The notes under the pieces were generated by a model. It saw nothing but the letters and a program-made list of their open reading frames with translations, ran no database searches and was not told the DNA's origin. A program made the translations under genes and the position numbers. Of a stretch of 47,615 bases of DNA, positions 39,957-47,615 are shown one piece after another; the stretch's first letter is position 1, and every line of letters begins with the position of its first letter. Origin of the DNA: Oscillospiraceae bacterium (GTDB taxonomy: Bacteria; Bacillota; Clostridia; Oscillospirales; Acutalibacteraceae); contig SVPK01000003.1 in assembly GCA_015065875.1 (NCBI GenBank), positions 1-47,615 of the forward strand. Direction: 5' to 3'.

Positions 39957-41045
39957 TCAAAATGTAACGGAAAATGAAACATATATATCATAAGGCGTTA
40001 TCATTTTTACGCGTTGCATTATTAATCCTATATCATTCGCCATATTACTAAGGTTGATTCCTGAAGCAAGACGGAATTTATCAAAATTATAAGTGTTTTC
40101 CCCTGTAACTTTCAAATTCCACTTACCATTTATCTTCTTTCCTGTTACAAATAGGTCAACCCTTCCAATAGACAATGCGATATCTGTTTCCATTTTGCTA
40201 GGATCATCAAGCGAAATGATTAGATTATTAACAGTATTAGACTTTACTTTTGATAAAGCTTGTTCCAACTTCGTCTTAAAATATGAACTGTTTTTTATCT
40301 TATTATTCAATGCAGATGAAGACCACTTTTTTCCATTTCCATAAAGTCCATGATGATAGGCGGCTTTAGAAATAGGGCATTTTTTATATTGTAATACGGC
40401 GCTTCCTGCGCTATATAAGGCGCCCTTTATCATCTCTTTAATTATTTTTTTTGATAAGCCTGCAACACCCAGTTTTCTCATTACATTCAATAACATATTT
40501 GGGTGACTTACCAAAAAAGATTTAGAAAGCGATATTAATAATGTGCCTGAAACCCATCCCAGGATTGCGCCTCCGGCTGCGACAAGCCCGCGAACCGTCC
40601 AATAAGCATACGTTTTCCATTTCCACCATTTTCCAGGGTAGAGTCCAATGGAGCGAGCGATATAATCTCCAAAACACCAACCGGCTACTCCGCTAATCAC
40701 AGCACAAACCCACTGCAAAGGAGAGCCAAAGTGGCCCGAATCATCCGTGAAGTTGATTGGGTTGTTTACACAGAATGAAAATAAATTATGTGAAAGAACG
40801 GTACCGTTTGCGCCCAAGAAGGAAATATCATCTGCATTAATAAATCTTCCAACTGTGGGGTCATAGTAACGCGACTGGAGATAGTAGAGGCCGGTTTCCT
40901 GGTCATAGTAGTAACCACGATAACGGAGAGGATTGATAGAACCGAGGTTTATGCCGGAGTTGTCAACGGTGTTTAAGAGTTTACCCCATGCATCGTAGGT
41001 ATATTCTACCATAAGGGTGCCGCTCGCCGTCAAAAATAGTGGCAA
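39957..41045 (-). pseudogene. RHS core tip 1 with variable C-terminus (truncated, frameshifted)
   Basis: The 362-residue frame begins in the RHS-associated core: YTYDAWGKLLNTV, then RYRGYYYDQETGLYYLQSRYYDPTVGRFINADD (residues about 41-73) and NNPINFTDDSG. A hydrophobic pre-toxin stretch (about 108-180) and a unique C-terminal domain (about 190-362) follow. No RHS repeats precede it. Upstream, the homologous RHS frame (GFVVATIFDG) reaches to about 41080 but is broken by one extra base near 41023-41030 relative to tip 2, and no Shine-Dalgarno is present. It looks like a displaced tip that would be expressed only after recombination onto an RHS gene. Toxin activity is inferred. Confidence 0.75.
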
Positions 41046-41048
41046 CTA

Positions 41049-41091
41049 CGAACCCAGCGGATAAAACCGCCGGGTTCGTTTTTTGGGGGGG
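41049..41091. other. Hairpin with T-run and G-run at the start of RHS tip 1
   Basis: CGAACCC-A-GCGG pairs with CCGC-C-GGGTTCG around ATAAAA, then six T and seven G on the plus strand. The same hairpin occurs at the start of RHS tip 2 (42517-42556), where it encodes part of the RHS frame. It marks the boundary of homology between the two cassettes. Confidence 0.75.
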
Positions 41092-41126
41092 ATGTGTGTA
41101 GTTGATTTACTATGACTTAAAAGGCA

Positions 41127-41624
41127 TCATTGAACATCTTCGTTTTTATCAACAACCTTATATATATAGGCAGGCAACCACACAACATCGCCTGAATCAA
41201 GTTTCTCTACAATTTGACCAACTTGAGTTATTGATGTGCACAAGCCGTTCTCATTAAGCATATGTTGAACTGTATTTTTAGGTATGTCGCTTAAGATAGA
41301 TTCAGCCATATCACAAACAATATCAATACCTAAAAATTCTAGTGGGAAACCAAAGCATTCCTCTAATGGGGTTTCGTTATAAACAATACATTCACAAGGA
41401 ATACCGTATTTTTTCAATTCTCTATAAAAATCAAGCAAAAAATAAAGGCCTTGTTTTGTGGGAGACTTCTCAATTGTTGATAAACAGTAAAAATGACGCT
41501 CAAGTAATTCCTCGTATAGGCCTTTTATGCGCTTGACTCGCTTATTTCGAAAGTCGGTTGCCAGCAAACAACGTTCCATACCTCTATATTGGCTTGATTT
41601 AATTAAACAAATGTCATATCGCAT
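41127..41624 (-). CDS. Putative immunity protein of RHS tip 2
   Basis: The 165-residue soluble protein has no recognised family. It has a basic N-terminal part (RNKRVKRIKGLYEELLERHF) and an acidic C-terminus (VDKNEDVQ). The ATG at 41624 has GAGGT that overlaps the region just after the RHS tip 2 stop (12 nt gap), so it is coupled to the tip. By position and coupling it is the likely cognate immunity protein. The local AT-richness matches the rest of the island. Confidence 0.65.
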   Translation of the reverse strand: MRYDICLIKSSQYRGMERCLLATDFRNKRVKRIKGLYEELLERHFYCLSTIEKSPTKQGLYFLLDFYRELKKYGIPCECIVYNETPLEECFGFPLEFLGIDIVCDMAESILSDIPKNTVQHMLNENGLCTSITQVGQIVEKLDSGDVVWLPAYIYKVVDKNEDVQ

Positions 41625-41636
41625 ACCATACCTCGG

Positions 41637-42551
41637 TTATAACAATTTTGAAATATAGTCCCATGTTTTTTTTGCTATTTGTATGTGCAACCTTGCAATT
41701 TTACCGTTTTTGCCAACTATATGCAAGTGCCAAGAATAACCTTTGTGAGGCGAGTGAAGCAATATGGAATATCCAAAATTTTTGGCCACTTGAAGCAATT
41801 TCACTGCCCAATCATGGCTAAGAATAATGGCCTTGTTATTAAACTTTCTCGCCAGTTCAATAAACCGTGCGGCATCTGATACAAAATTGAACGGGTTTAA
41901 CTTTAAAAATTTCATTGCCGTGCGGAATTTTGTAAAGCCCAGTTTGCTTGATATTTTAAAAATATTATTCGGGTTTTTCGTTAGATATCGAGCTGCAATT
42001 TTGATTAAAGCGCTTCCGGCAACATAACCCGCAATTGAACTGCCTGCAACCACAAGAGCTCTAACAGCCCAATATGCATATGTTCGCCATTGCCACCATT
42101 TACCGGGATAAAGGCCTATTGACCGCGCAACATAATCTCCAAAATACCAACCTGCAACACCACCTATTGCTGCGCAAATCCACTGTATTGGAGAACCAAC
42201 GCATCCCGAATCATCTGTGAAGTTGATTGGATTGTTTACACAGAAAGAAAACAAGTTATGTGAAATAACAGTTCCATTCGCGCCCAAGAATGCAACATCA
42301 TCCGCATTTATAAATCTACCAACTGTTGGGTCGTAGTAACGCGACTGGAGATAGTAGAGGCCGGTTTCCTGGTCGTAGTAGTAACCGCGGTAGCGTAATG
42401 GGTTCATTGTGCCGAGGTTAATGCCGGAGTTGTCAACTGTGTTTAAGAGTTTACCCCATGCATCGTAGGTATATTCTACCATAAGATTACCATTAGAGTC
42501 AAGGATGGTAGCAACAACAAACCCGACGGATAAAACCGCCGAGTTCGTTTT
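41637..42551 (-). pseudogene. RHS core tip 2 with a different C-terminus
   Basis: The open frame (ATG 42482, open back to 42551) begins inside an RHS core: GFVVATILDSNGNL, YTYDAWGKLLNTVDNSG, RYRGYYYDQETGLYYLQSRY and NNPINFTDDSG. The first 170 residues are nearly the same as in tip 1. Then the sequence departs completely and ends in a domain of about 110 residues with SHDWAVKLLQVAKNFGYS and HKGYSWHLHIVGKNGKIA. Those His residues could be catalytic in a nuclease-type toxin, but the family is not recognised. No full-length RHS gene or signal peptide precedes it. The frame is intact, unlike tip 1. Confidence 0.75.
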
Positions 42552-42565
42552 TTAAGTGATTCAGT

Positions 42566-43261
42566 TTAACGCACAGAACCGTCTTCGGTATACCCCTCCA
42601 TGCTTTTACTGTTTTTCAATACTCGAATTATCCGTTTGGTTTTAATCTTTACGCCAACCATAATCAAAGAGAAAAACGCCACAAAAAATCCGATAAGACA
42701 TATCATTCGCGGAAATTGTTTTATCAGATTCCCTGAAAAAGCATAACCACACAAAAAGAACACAGAAAATAGCAACATCAAAATAACAAGAATTCTGTAA
42801 GCGCAAGACAGGTATTTGGGGAATGCATCCCAATCCACTGCGATATCTATCGGACATTCAATGTCGTTAACAAATAATTTAGGAAAAGAAACTTTATTCA
42901 ACACCGCATGAACATTCCCGGGGATATACAAAACATCGGCATTAGATGCGTTAACAGTTGTTTTTGCTGAAATTACAAAAGGGTCGGTTATATCATATCT
43001 TTGCAAGGTGCCAACCCCAACAAAAAATTTATAAATCAAGCTGAAAATTGCAACGGTAAAAACTTTTTTCGCGGGCGCATAAGAAGTTGATGCTGGCTTT
43101 GTAAAAATCTTTATATCACTTTTACAATTGATTTCTTCCGTGCTTTTTGCTTCATCCGCAGAAAGCTCGATTATTGTATCATTTTGCTGCACAAAAATAG
43201 TTTTATATATGCTCTCATCCCTGCGTTCAAGTGAATCTTTAACCCGATACCTTAAATTCAT
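42566..43261 (-). CDS. Membrane protein, unrecognised
   Basis: The 231-residue product has a polar N-terminal half (about 1-65), a hydrophobic segment (67-82), a soluble domain with YIPGNVHAVLNKVSFPKLFVNDIECPIDI, then two membrane segments (about 154-173 and 185-205) and a basic tail. AAGGAG precedes the ATG at 43261, 15 nt after the upstream gene. It is in the same orientation as the RHS tips and may be a former immunity or RHS-associated membrane gene. Function unknown. Confidence 0.55.
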   Translation of the reverse strand: MNLRYRVKDSLERRDESIYKTIFVQQNDTIIELSADEAKSTEEINCKSDIKIFTKPASTSYAPAKKVFTVAIFSLIYKFFVGVGTLQRYDITDPFVISAKTTVNASNADVLYIPGNVHAVLNKVSFPKLFVNDIECPIDIAVDWDAFPKYLSCAYRILVILMLLFSVFFLCGYAFSGNLIKQFPRMICLIGFFVAFFSLIMVGVKIKTKRIIRVLKNSKSMEGYTEDGSVR

Positions 43262-43276
43262 ATATTCTCCTTGTGT

Positions 43277-43984
43277 TCACTGTTTTACCATAACCGTATA
43301 TGACGATATTTCCTTTTGGTCGTTATACGAAAACGAATATTTTTCTTCGTAAAAATCTCCGCTCATGGGCATATAACGCTTTAAATATATTTCAGAAATT
43401 AAATCATTTGTGTAAATCGATTCTTCTTCTTTAATTTCCGCGCAAGTATCATCAAGCATGATTGCGAGTTGGTATTTTTGCAACCGCCCATCGACATAGT
43501 AGCACTCACTGATAACATCAATTCTTTTATCAATGGTGTTATATATGAGTGATAAAACACCTTCGTTTTCATATATTAAAAACTCAATATTATCTATATC
43601 CTGTGAAAGCGCAGAAACGTTGCTGTATTTTTTGCAAGCAATCAATTTACCGCAACTGTCAAAAGCATATTCATAGCCATATCCTTTTTTAGGCATAGAA
43701 TTAAGTAATCTGCCGCGGCTAACATTACCCACAAACACATCCTCTGAACTTGGGGAATAAAAGCCTCGGTGCATAAGTTCCCCACCCTTTGCATACTCAA
43801 AGCGATGAGCGTTTTTTTCGGCAGTTGCGTTTAACTCATGAAACTTTCCATTATATTTTTTTTGCAAAGAAACAAAATGATGATTCAACTGCTCAAAGCG
43901 CCCGGTTTCGCTTAAAACTTCCTGTTCCGTGAGGGGGTTACATTCTTGTGCAAACCACCGACACTTTTTACTGCATTTAATCAA
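43277..43984 (-). CDS. Hypothetical protein of the RHS island
   Basis: The 235-residue soluble protein starts at TTG 43984 (MIKCSKKCRWFAQECNPL), with GGGAGGG about 9 nt upstream. The frame is open further upstream to 44119, but that would overlap the preceding gene. It contains YGYEYAFDSCGKLIACKKY and IEFLIYENEGVLSLIYNTI, beta-rich segments reminiscent of YD-repeat or immunity folds. No family is recognised. It is followed after 15 nt by gene 42566-43261. Confidence 0.5.
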   Translation of the reverse strand: MIKCSKKCRWFAQECNPLTEQEVLSETGRFEQLNHHFVSLQKKYNGKFHELNATAEKNAHRFEYAKGGELMHRGFYSPSSEDVFVGNVSRGRLLNSMPKKGYGYEYAFDSCGKLIACKKYSNVSALSQDIDNIEFLIYENEGVLSLIYNTIDKRIDVISECYYVDGRLQKYQLAIMLDDTCAEIKEEESIYTNDLISEIYLKRYMPMSGDFYEEKYSFSYNDQKEISSYTVMVKQ

Positions 43985-44057
43985 AACATTTTCCCTCCCA
44001 TTAATACGGTGATGCCTTTTATTCACCTTTCCATTATTCTTTATGATTAGTTTTTGC

Positions 44058-44525
44058 TTATAAATCGTCCTTTTTAATAAAATCCAAAACCGATTTTGAA
44101 TATTGGCTAACCTCTTCATAGTCTTTTAATCCACCATAAAGAAATAGACCCGTAAATAATTGAATCATTATTAAATGAATAATATTATCGATAAATGAAC
44201 CATTAAGTAAGAAGAAAACCCATGAGCCTAAATAACTCAACCAAAAATACATGGGATATCCAATGTAATTTATCATATAACTGCGCTTTTTAGTGGAAAC
44301 AAGACGCGCATACCAACCCACTCTTATTGGTAAAACCAAACCACTATTTTGTCCAACATCGCCATCGCGATATATTACTTTTATCCTTTTAGAACTATTT
44401 TTATAAAAAATGCCTCTTTTTCGGGATATTTCTATGCCGTCTTCATATTTAGAGGTTTCGGCAATTCTCTCTTGGATAAATTCAAAATCGCTTTGATTTA
44501 ATTTTATTATTTTAACATTAAACAT
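44058..44525 (-). CDS. Membrane protein, unrecognised
   Basis: The 155-residue product has a basic N-terminal cytosolic part (about 1-80), then two hydrophobic segments (about 90-107 and 113-130). No family is recognised and no good Shine-Dalgarno is seen before the ATG at 44525, so the start may be wrong. It is the most upstream gene of the island on the minus strand. AT-rich. Confidence 0.45.
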   Translation of the reverse strand: MFNVKIIKLNQSDFEFIQERIAETSKYEDGIEISRKRGIFYKNSSKRIKVIYRDGDVGQNSGLVLPIRVGWYARLVSTKKRSYMINYIGYPMYFWLSYLGSWVFFLLNGSFIDNIIHLIMIQLFTGLFLYGGLKDYEEVSQYSKSVLDFIKKDDL

Positions 44526-44627
44526 AATATATCAACGCTTTCAATGTTTTCGGCAGACTCTTTATATATTAACAGAATATCACAATTTTTTCTTTTTCAC
44601 AATAATTTTTCTCCTCCCTTCTCCCTC

Positions 44628-44656
44628 TTGTCCTTTAAGGAAAAGGATGGTATAAT
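44628..44656 (+). promoter_or_regulatory. Promoter of the AGCS symporter gene
   Basis: TTGTCC (44628-44633), 17-bp spacer, TATAAT (44651-44656), 33 bp before the start codon. Confidence 0.75.
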
Positions 44657-44689
44657 TAACGGGATTTGAGAGTTTGAGAGGAGTTAGCT

Positions 44690-46096
44690 ATGATTGATAA
44701 TATAATCGAATTTGCGAACGATGCGCTCTATACCTATGTTTTGATAATTCTTTTGGTTTTGGGCGGAATTTATTTTTCGGTTAGAACCAAGTTTGTTCAG
44801 TTCAGACTCCTGCGTGAGCAGTTTCGCGCCGTTACTGAAAAGCCTGCCGACGGAAAGGGTGTTTCATCCTTTCAGGCGCTTATGGTTTCTACCGCATCGC
44901 GAGTCGGAACGGGCAATATCATAGGTGTTGCAACGGCCATCTGCCTCGGCGGGTTCGGCTCGATGTTTTGGATGTGGGTTATAGCACTACTTGGTGCCGC
45001 TTCGGCATTCATCGAGAGCACACTAGCGCAGATTTATAAAAAGCGAGGCTCTGACGGAAGCTATGGCGGTCCCGCATACTATATCGAAGCATTCACGGGC
45101 GGCAAAAAGTTGGCCATTGCATTTTCGATATTCCTCATTTTAACCTATGGTGTTGGCTTTAATATGCTGGCATCCTTTAATCTGCAATCAACCTTTTCGT
45201 CATACGGATTTTATAGCGAAAAATCCTCGCCTTGGATAATCGGCGGAATTATTGCAATACTTGTTGCTGTTTGCCTATTCGGAGGCGGCAAGCGCATAAT
45301 AAAGACTACCTCGCTTTTGGTTCCTTTTATGGGAATGGCTTATATTTTGGTTGCCGTTATCATAATGATTATGAATGCCGATATGCTACCTTGGGTGTTT
45401 AAGAGGATATTCTCCGAGGCCTTTGATTTCAGGGCAATTTTCGGCGGATTTACAGGCTCCTGCATTATGTACGGAATCAAGCGCGGACTCTTTAGTAATG
45501 AGGCGGGTGTTGGTTCGGCGCCCAATGCTTCGGCATCTGCCGAGGTGGCACACCCTGCAAAGCAGGGGCTTGTTCAGGTGCTTTCGGTATTTATCGATAC
45601 CATGCTCGTATGCACCGCAACAGGCTTTATGTGTATGGTTTCGGGGGTTCCGACCGTTTCGGATGCAAATGCGGTTGCGGGATATGTTCAAGCGGCTATG
45701 AAGGCAACTCTCGGCGATTTCGGCCCCATATTCTTAACCGCCGCTATGGTTCTTTTCGCCTTTACTACCCTGCTCGGCAACCTTTTCTATGTTGATAAGG
45801 CTTTCCGCTATATTCGCGGTCGCGAGCTTTCGCATAAATTTAACGCGGTTTATTATACCGTAGCTTCCCTGCTTATTTTGGTTGGTGCGGTTTTAAGTGC
45901 CGACCTGCTTTGGGGAATCGCGGATATAACCATGGGACTTATGGCAGTTATTAATATGCCGATTATTCTCATACTCGGAAAATATGCCATTCGCGCGCTA
46001 AACGATTTTATGGCACAACGCAAGGCGGGCAAAGAGCCTACCTTCCGCGTTAAGGATATCGGACTTCCGCATAAGGTTGATTATTGGCAGGAATAA
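44690..46096 (+). CDS. AGCS-family alanine/glycine:sodium symporter
   Basis: The 468-residue inner-membrane amino-acid transporter of the alanine/glycine:cation symporter family (AlsT/AgcS type) has about 11 membrane segments. It shows FQALMVSTASRVGTGNIIGVATAICLGGFGSMFWMW, GGPAYYIE, GIKRGLFSNEAGVGSAPNASA (family signature) and the C-terminal ADLLWGIADITMGLMAVINMPII. Substrate is alanine or glycine by family. GGAG precedes the ATG at 44690. It is a single-gene unit with its own promoter and terminator, and marks the end of the RHS island. Confidence 0.94.
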   Translation: MIDNIIEFANDALYTYVLIILLVLGGIYFSVRTKFVQFRLLREQFRAVTEKPADGKGVSSFQALMVSTASRVGTGNIIGVATAICLGGFGSMFWMWVIALLGAASAFIESTLAQIYKKRGSDGSYGGPAYYIEAFTGGKKLAIAFSIFLILTYGVGFNMLASFNLQSTFSSYGFYSEKSSPWIIGGIIAILVAVCLFGGGKRIIKTTSLLVPFMGMAYILVAVIIMIMNADMLPWVFKRIFSEAFDFRAIFGGFTGSCIMYGIKRGLFSNEAGVGSAPNASASAEVAHPAKQGLVQVLSVFIDTMLVCTATGFMCMVSGVPTVSDANAVAGYVQAAMKATLGDFGPIFLTAAMVLFAFTTLLGNLFYVDKAFRYIRGRELSHKFNAVYYTVASLLILVGAVLSADLLWGIADITMGLMAVINMPIILILGKYAIRALNDFMAQRKAGKEPTFRVKDIGLPHKVDYWQE

Positions 46097-46097
46097 A

Positions 46098-46136
46098 ATA
46101 AAACGCACAGATTTAATCTGTGCGTTTTTTATTTTT
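46098..46136. terminator. Bidirectional terminator after the symporter
   Basis: Stem AAAACGCACAGAT with its complement around TTA, and T-runs on both strands. The ATPase gene ends convergently at 46129. Confidence 0.88.
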
Positions 46137-46878
46137 CTTCGAGCAGGTATTTTAACATTCTTTCGGGGTTTTCAAGAAACTGCCGAGTTACTTTATAATG
46201 CTCGGTTTCGGTATAGTCAACCTTTTCAATTCCCGATTCCGATAATTCTACTATTTCGGCCTTTGGATATGCCATTAAAATCGGAGAATGGGTTGCTATA
46301 ATTATCTGCGAATTTTTATTTACCAACCGCTCAATTTCTGCTATAAGGGTTAGCAGTCTCATAGGTGACAAAGCAGCTTCTGGCTCATCTAAAATATATA
46401 ATCCGTTACTGCCAAAGCGATTTTTAATTAATGTTAAAAAGCTTTCGCCATGTGATTGTTTATGCAGAGATACGCCGCCATAGCTATTAATTACAGGTGG
46501 GTCAAAGGATGGAGCCTTATCCATCTCATCAATATTGCTGGCGAGATTATAAAGGCTTTCGGCACGCAAAAAATAACCATCGCGCGGAGATATTGACTTT
46601 ATGGTATCGATATGTTTCCAAAGCTCGGAATGGGAATCATTGGTTGAAAAGGTAAAGTTACGTCCGCCACCTTCAGGATTAAAGCCCATAGCAACGGCTA
46701 TTGCCTCAAGCAGGGTTGATTTCCCTGTTCCGTTTTCGCCAACCAGCATCGTTACCGGAGCATCAAAATTCAGCCTTCCCATTTTTGAGAGATGACGAGT
46801 TACGGGCAGCGAATAAATATACGAATCCTTTGGCGGAAGGGATGAAAGCTCGATTCCGCGAAGATAGTTCATATTCAT
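46129..46878 (-). CDS. Small AAA/ABC-type ATPase (COG3910-like)
   Basis: The 249-residue ATPase has Walker A GENGTGKST (residues 47-55), a signature region GVSLHKQSHGESFLTLI, Walker B LYILDEPEAALSP and the switch IIIATHSPILM. This is the single-domain RecF/SMC-like predicted ATPase group COG3910. Its role is unknown; such proteins occur in DNA repair or defence settings, but no nuclease partner is adjacent here. The ATG overlaps the stop of the TIGR04076 gene by 1 nt (TAATG), so the pair is co-translated. Confidence 0.88.
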   Translation of the reverse strand: MNMNYLRGIELSSLPPKDSYIYSLPVTRHLSKMGRLNFDAPVTMLVGENGTGKSTLLEAIAVAMGFNPEGGGRNFTFSTNDSHSELWKHIDTIKSISPRDGYFLRAESLYNLASNIDEMDKAPSFDPPVINSYGGVSLHKQSHGESFLTLIKNRFGSNGLYILDEPEAALSPMRLLTLIAEIERLVNKNSQIIIATHSPILMAYPKAEIVELSESGIEKVDYTETEHYKVTRQFLENPERMLKYLLEEK

Positions 46879-47180
46879 TATTCACACACCTCAAGCAAAA
46901 AGCTGACGGGGCGGAAGCCATCGTTGCAGGAAATCATGGCGGAATACTCATTTTTCATCCAACCATCATAAAAGTTGCCGCCACCGTTTGCGAGAACGGT
47001 TACAAACGGTTTAACACTCTCCCAGGCGCTATCGCAAAAGCCTTCGGGGCATTTGCCGCCTTCGGATATAAAGCTATCGCCAACCTTTATATCGCAGGTA
47101 TGCTCTATCGGGTTTTCGTATAGCTCCATAAGGTCGGTATATTCGGTTTTTCGAACGGCGGTTATCTTAACCTTTTTCAT
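46878..47180 (-). CDS. TIGR04076-family protein
   Basis: The 100-residue protein has MKKVKITAVRKTEYTDL, then CDIKVGDSFISEGGKCPEGFCDSAWESVKPFVTVLANGG and FYDGWMKNEYSAMISCNDGFRPVSFLLE. This pattern with conserved Cys and Trp residues fits the TIGR04076 family of small proteins of unknown function in anaerobes. The start at 47180 is chosen by homology; the upstream extension is not family-like. It lies 13 nt after the PAP2 gene. Confidence 0.8.
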   Translation of the reverse strand: MKKVKITAVRKTEYTDLMELYENPIEHTCDIKVGDSFISEGGKCPEGFCDSAWESVKPFVTVLANGGGNFYDGWMKNEYSAMISCNDGFRPVSFLLEVCE

Positions 47181-47193
47181 AATAATCCCTGCT

Positions 47194-47615
47194 TTAGTTT
47201 TTCTTAAACTTTTGTTTCCAAAATCCACCAAAGGTTATAACCTCGGCGAGGATGCAAACGGGAATTGCGGCATAAATATCAACGACCGAATGTTGTTTTA
47301 CAAAGGCAACAGAAATGCAAACAAAGAAGCAGAAAACGGTTATAAACAGTTTTGTCCACTTTGAGGCGCCCTTTTCCTTAAGCCAGGTTGAGGCGATACC
47401 AATCGAATATGCTACATGGAGCGAGGGGCAAACGCCGGTATTTGTATCGAAGGTATAGATAATATTCAAAACCCAGGTAAAGAAATTTTCACGCGGGAAA
47501 ACCTCGGGGCGCAGGTCCTGACGGCTTGGGAAGGCTATGTAGATTATCATTGCAACTATCTGCGTTACTATAATAAACTTCATAAGATTTTTGAAGTTAT
47601 CGGGATTATAGAGCG
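47194..47615 (-). CDS. PAP2-superfamily phosphatase, 5' end outside the window
   Basis: The frame is open to the right edge (residues LYNPDNFKNL precede the first internal Met at 47583). The visible 140 residues contain two of the three phosphatase motifs of the PAP2 (Aur1-like) superfamily: CPSLHVAYSIGIASTW and KQHSVVDIYAAIPVC. Several membrane segments surround these. The family removes phosphate from lipids such as phosphatidate or undecaprenyl diphosphate at the membrane. Substrate not known. The first gene visible of a minus-strand unit with TIGR04076 and the ATPase. Confidence 0.85.
   Translation of the reverse strand, partial: LYNPDNFKNLMKFIIVTQIVAMIIYIAFPSRQDLRPEVFPRENFFTWVLNIIYTFDTNTGVCPSLHVAYSIGIASTWLKEKGASKWTKLFITVFCFFVCISVAFVKQHSVVDIYAAIPVCILAEVITFGGFWKQKFKKN

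Overview
The window is a stretch of a Gram-positive, low-to-mid GC chromosome, most likely an uncultured member of the class Clostridia (Oscillospirales/Ruminococcaceae-like). This rests on the gene content (DUF1934 with argS, WalJ/YycJ with RlmH, an rpmG-secE-nusG-rplKAJL cluster, AGCS symporter, L10 leader), strong AGGAGG ribosome binding sites, sigma-A promoters with 17-bp spacers and a Bacillus/Clostridium-type LexA box. The species is not identified from sequence alone. Most of the window is housekeeping; accessory material sits at about 0.2-2.2 kb and 38.4-44.6 kb.

Layout. 0-2.2 kb: 3' end of psd, then a 1.07-kb islet of two small membrane-protein genes flanked by an 83-bp duplication of the psd 3' end, another orphan membrane protein and an inverted array of tiny hairpins. 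2.2-6.2 kb (minus): tRNA-Leu and the operon murI-DUF1934-argS-ttcA. 6.2-9.5 kb (minus): PTS IIC-like membrane protein, nth, pyridoxal kinase, tcdA. 9.6-14.7 kb: ruvX, SOS-controlled dinB, two FAD oxidoreductases, one unrecognised protein. 14.7-17.2 kb: gapA and eno, convergent over a shared terminator, with a Rex-like operator at gapA. 17.3-23.7 kb (plus): rlmB, an 875-aa degenerate P-type-ATPase-like protein, metG, tatD, and a 44-residue Q/N/K protein. 23.7-26.5 kb: murA, walJ, rlmH. 26.5-30.6 kb: rpmG, a SecE with a large extra membrane domain, nusG, rplK, rplA, rplJ, rplL, with an L10 leader and two L1-like leader motifs; rpoB does not follow.

30.6-34.5 kb (plus): an apparent operon of a GH123/DUF4091-like glycosidase, a ROK sugar kinase without the usual zinc cysteines, a GmhA-like SIS isomerase and a nitroreductase. 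It faces a minus-strand 745-aa beta-helix/PHP-phosphoesterase fusion and a SulP transporter without STAS domain. 38.3-39.5 kb: tRNA-CAU and intact tRNA-Trp, the latter flanked by an interrupted and a 5'-replaced tRNA-Trp copy, then hairpin-array and other repeats.

39.5-44.5 kb (minus, AT-rich) is an orphan RHS island: two N-terminally truncated RHS core tips with unrelated C-termini, each followed within about 15 nt by a small gene in the immunity-gene position, preceded by three unrecognised genes. No full-length RHS gene is present. 44.6-47.6 kb returns to ordinary genes: AGCS alanine/sodium symporter, a small AAA ATPase, a TIGR04076 protein and a PAP2 phosphatase running off the right edge.

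The strongest candidates for undescribed biology are the RHS tip/immunity cassettes next to a remodelled tRNA-Trp, the pseudo-P-type ATPase, and the SecE fusion.
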